Below, one piece after another: positions 5,246-5,360 of a stretch of DNA of 5,360 nucleotides (position 1 is the stretch's first letter; every line of letters starts with the position of its first letter). This DNA is from Candidatus Woesearchaeota archaeon (GTDB taxonomy: Archaea; Nanobdellota; Nanobdellia; Woesearchaeales; WJKV01). A model generated the notes under the pieces. It saw only the letters and a program-made list of their open reading frames with translations, had not been told where the DNA came from and made no database searches. The DNA lies in NCBI GenBank assembly GCA_014728875.1, contig WJKV01000012.1, positions 1 through 5,360 of the forward strand, read 5' to 3'. Made by a program: the position numbers and the translations under genes.

Positions 5246-5268
5246 GCAAATTTCAAATCAATATTTGT

Positions 5269-5360
5269 ATGGAAGAAATGACAGTCAAGATAATCAAGTG
5301 GGCAGTGATTGTCTTTGCAGCTGGTTTTGTGGGCTACTTCGGCAGATACCTGAGCATGCA
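5269..5360 (+). CDS. Start of a small membrane-anchored protein, function unknown
   Basis: Thirty codons are visible before the window ends. The peptide begins MEEMTVKIIK and then forms one hydrophobic helix at about 11-28 (WAVIVFAAGFVGYFGRYLSM). Lys and Glu precede the helix and Arg follows near its end, so orientation is not clear. I do not recognise the family. The reading frame is supported by the TATA box at 5238-5245, which places the transcription start almost on this ATG; a second in-frame ATG three codons on (5278) is possible. Whether it belongs functionally with the HPP gene or the hydrogenase cannot be judged from this fragment. Confidence 0.6.
   Translation, partial: MEEMTVKIIKWAVIVFAAGFVGYFGRYLSM

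Overview
The window looks like archaeal chromosome, probably a small-genome lineage of the DPANN type (Woesearchaeota/Pacearchaeota-like); this placement is inference from gene style, not from a marker tree. Support for Archaea: the C-terminus of an archaeal-type SecD at the left edge, an archaeal-style HypA zinc motif, and TTTATATA-like TATA boxes about 28-31 bases upstream of the start codon of every gene that begins a transcription unit, which implies leaderless mRNAs.

Layout. 1-166 (+): end of secD. 198-1198 (+): a tightly overlapping trio of hypA (nickel insertion), hypC (Fe(CN)2CO ligand chaperone) and an unfamiliar 147-residue protein whose last ~54 residues are a second HypC-like domain. 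1195-2094 (-): an EamA/DMT-type ten-helix membrane transporter, convergent with the trio and sharing a CTAG in which both genes stop. 2145-2528 (+): a compact HybD/HycI-type hydrogenase maturation protease, divergent from the transporter across a single shared TATA element. 2508-3809 and 3823-4626 (-): the large and small subunits of a [NiFe] hydrogenase, most like the cytosolic group 3 type. 4704-5228 (+): an HPP-family membrane protein. 5269-end (+): the start of a small protein with one membrane helix.

How it works together. The hydrogenase genes form a two-gene operon (small then large) bounded by a promoter on one side and a convergent gene on the other, so no diaphorase, ferredoxin-like or F420-type subunit can lie in the same transcription unit. 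Three kinds of maturation factor sit beside it: HypA for nickel, HypC plus a HypC-like relative for the iron centre, and the endopeptidase that trims the large subunit after the nickel is in. HypB, HypD, HypE and HypF are not in the window.

The most interesting points are the second HypC-like protein, which keeps the conserved Cys and the conserved His of the fold while the neighbouring canonical HypC has lost the His; the antisense overlap in which the 3' end of the protease gene lies opposite the codons for nearly all of the tail the protease should remove; and one TATA element serving two divergent, apparently leaderless genes. No RNA genes, CRISPR arrays, insertion sequences or other repeats were seen, and no stretch longer than about 80 bases lacks a gene.
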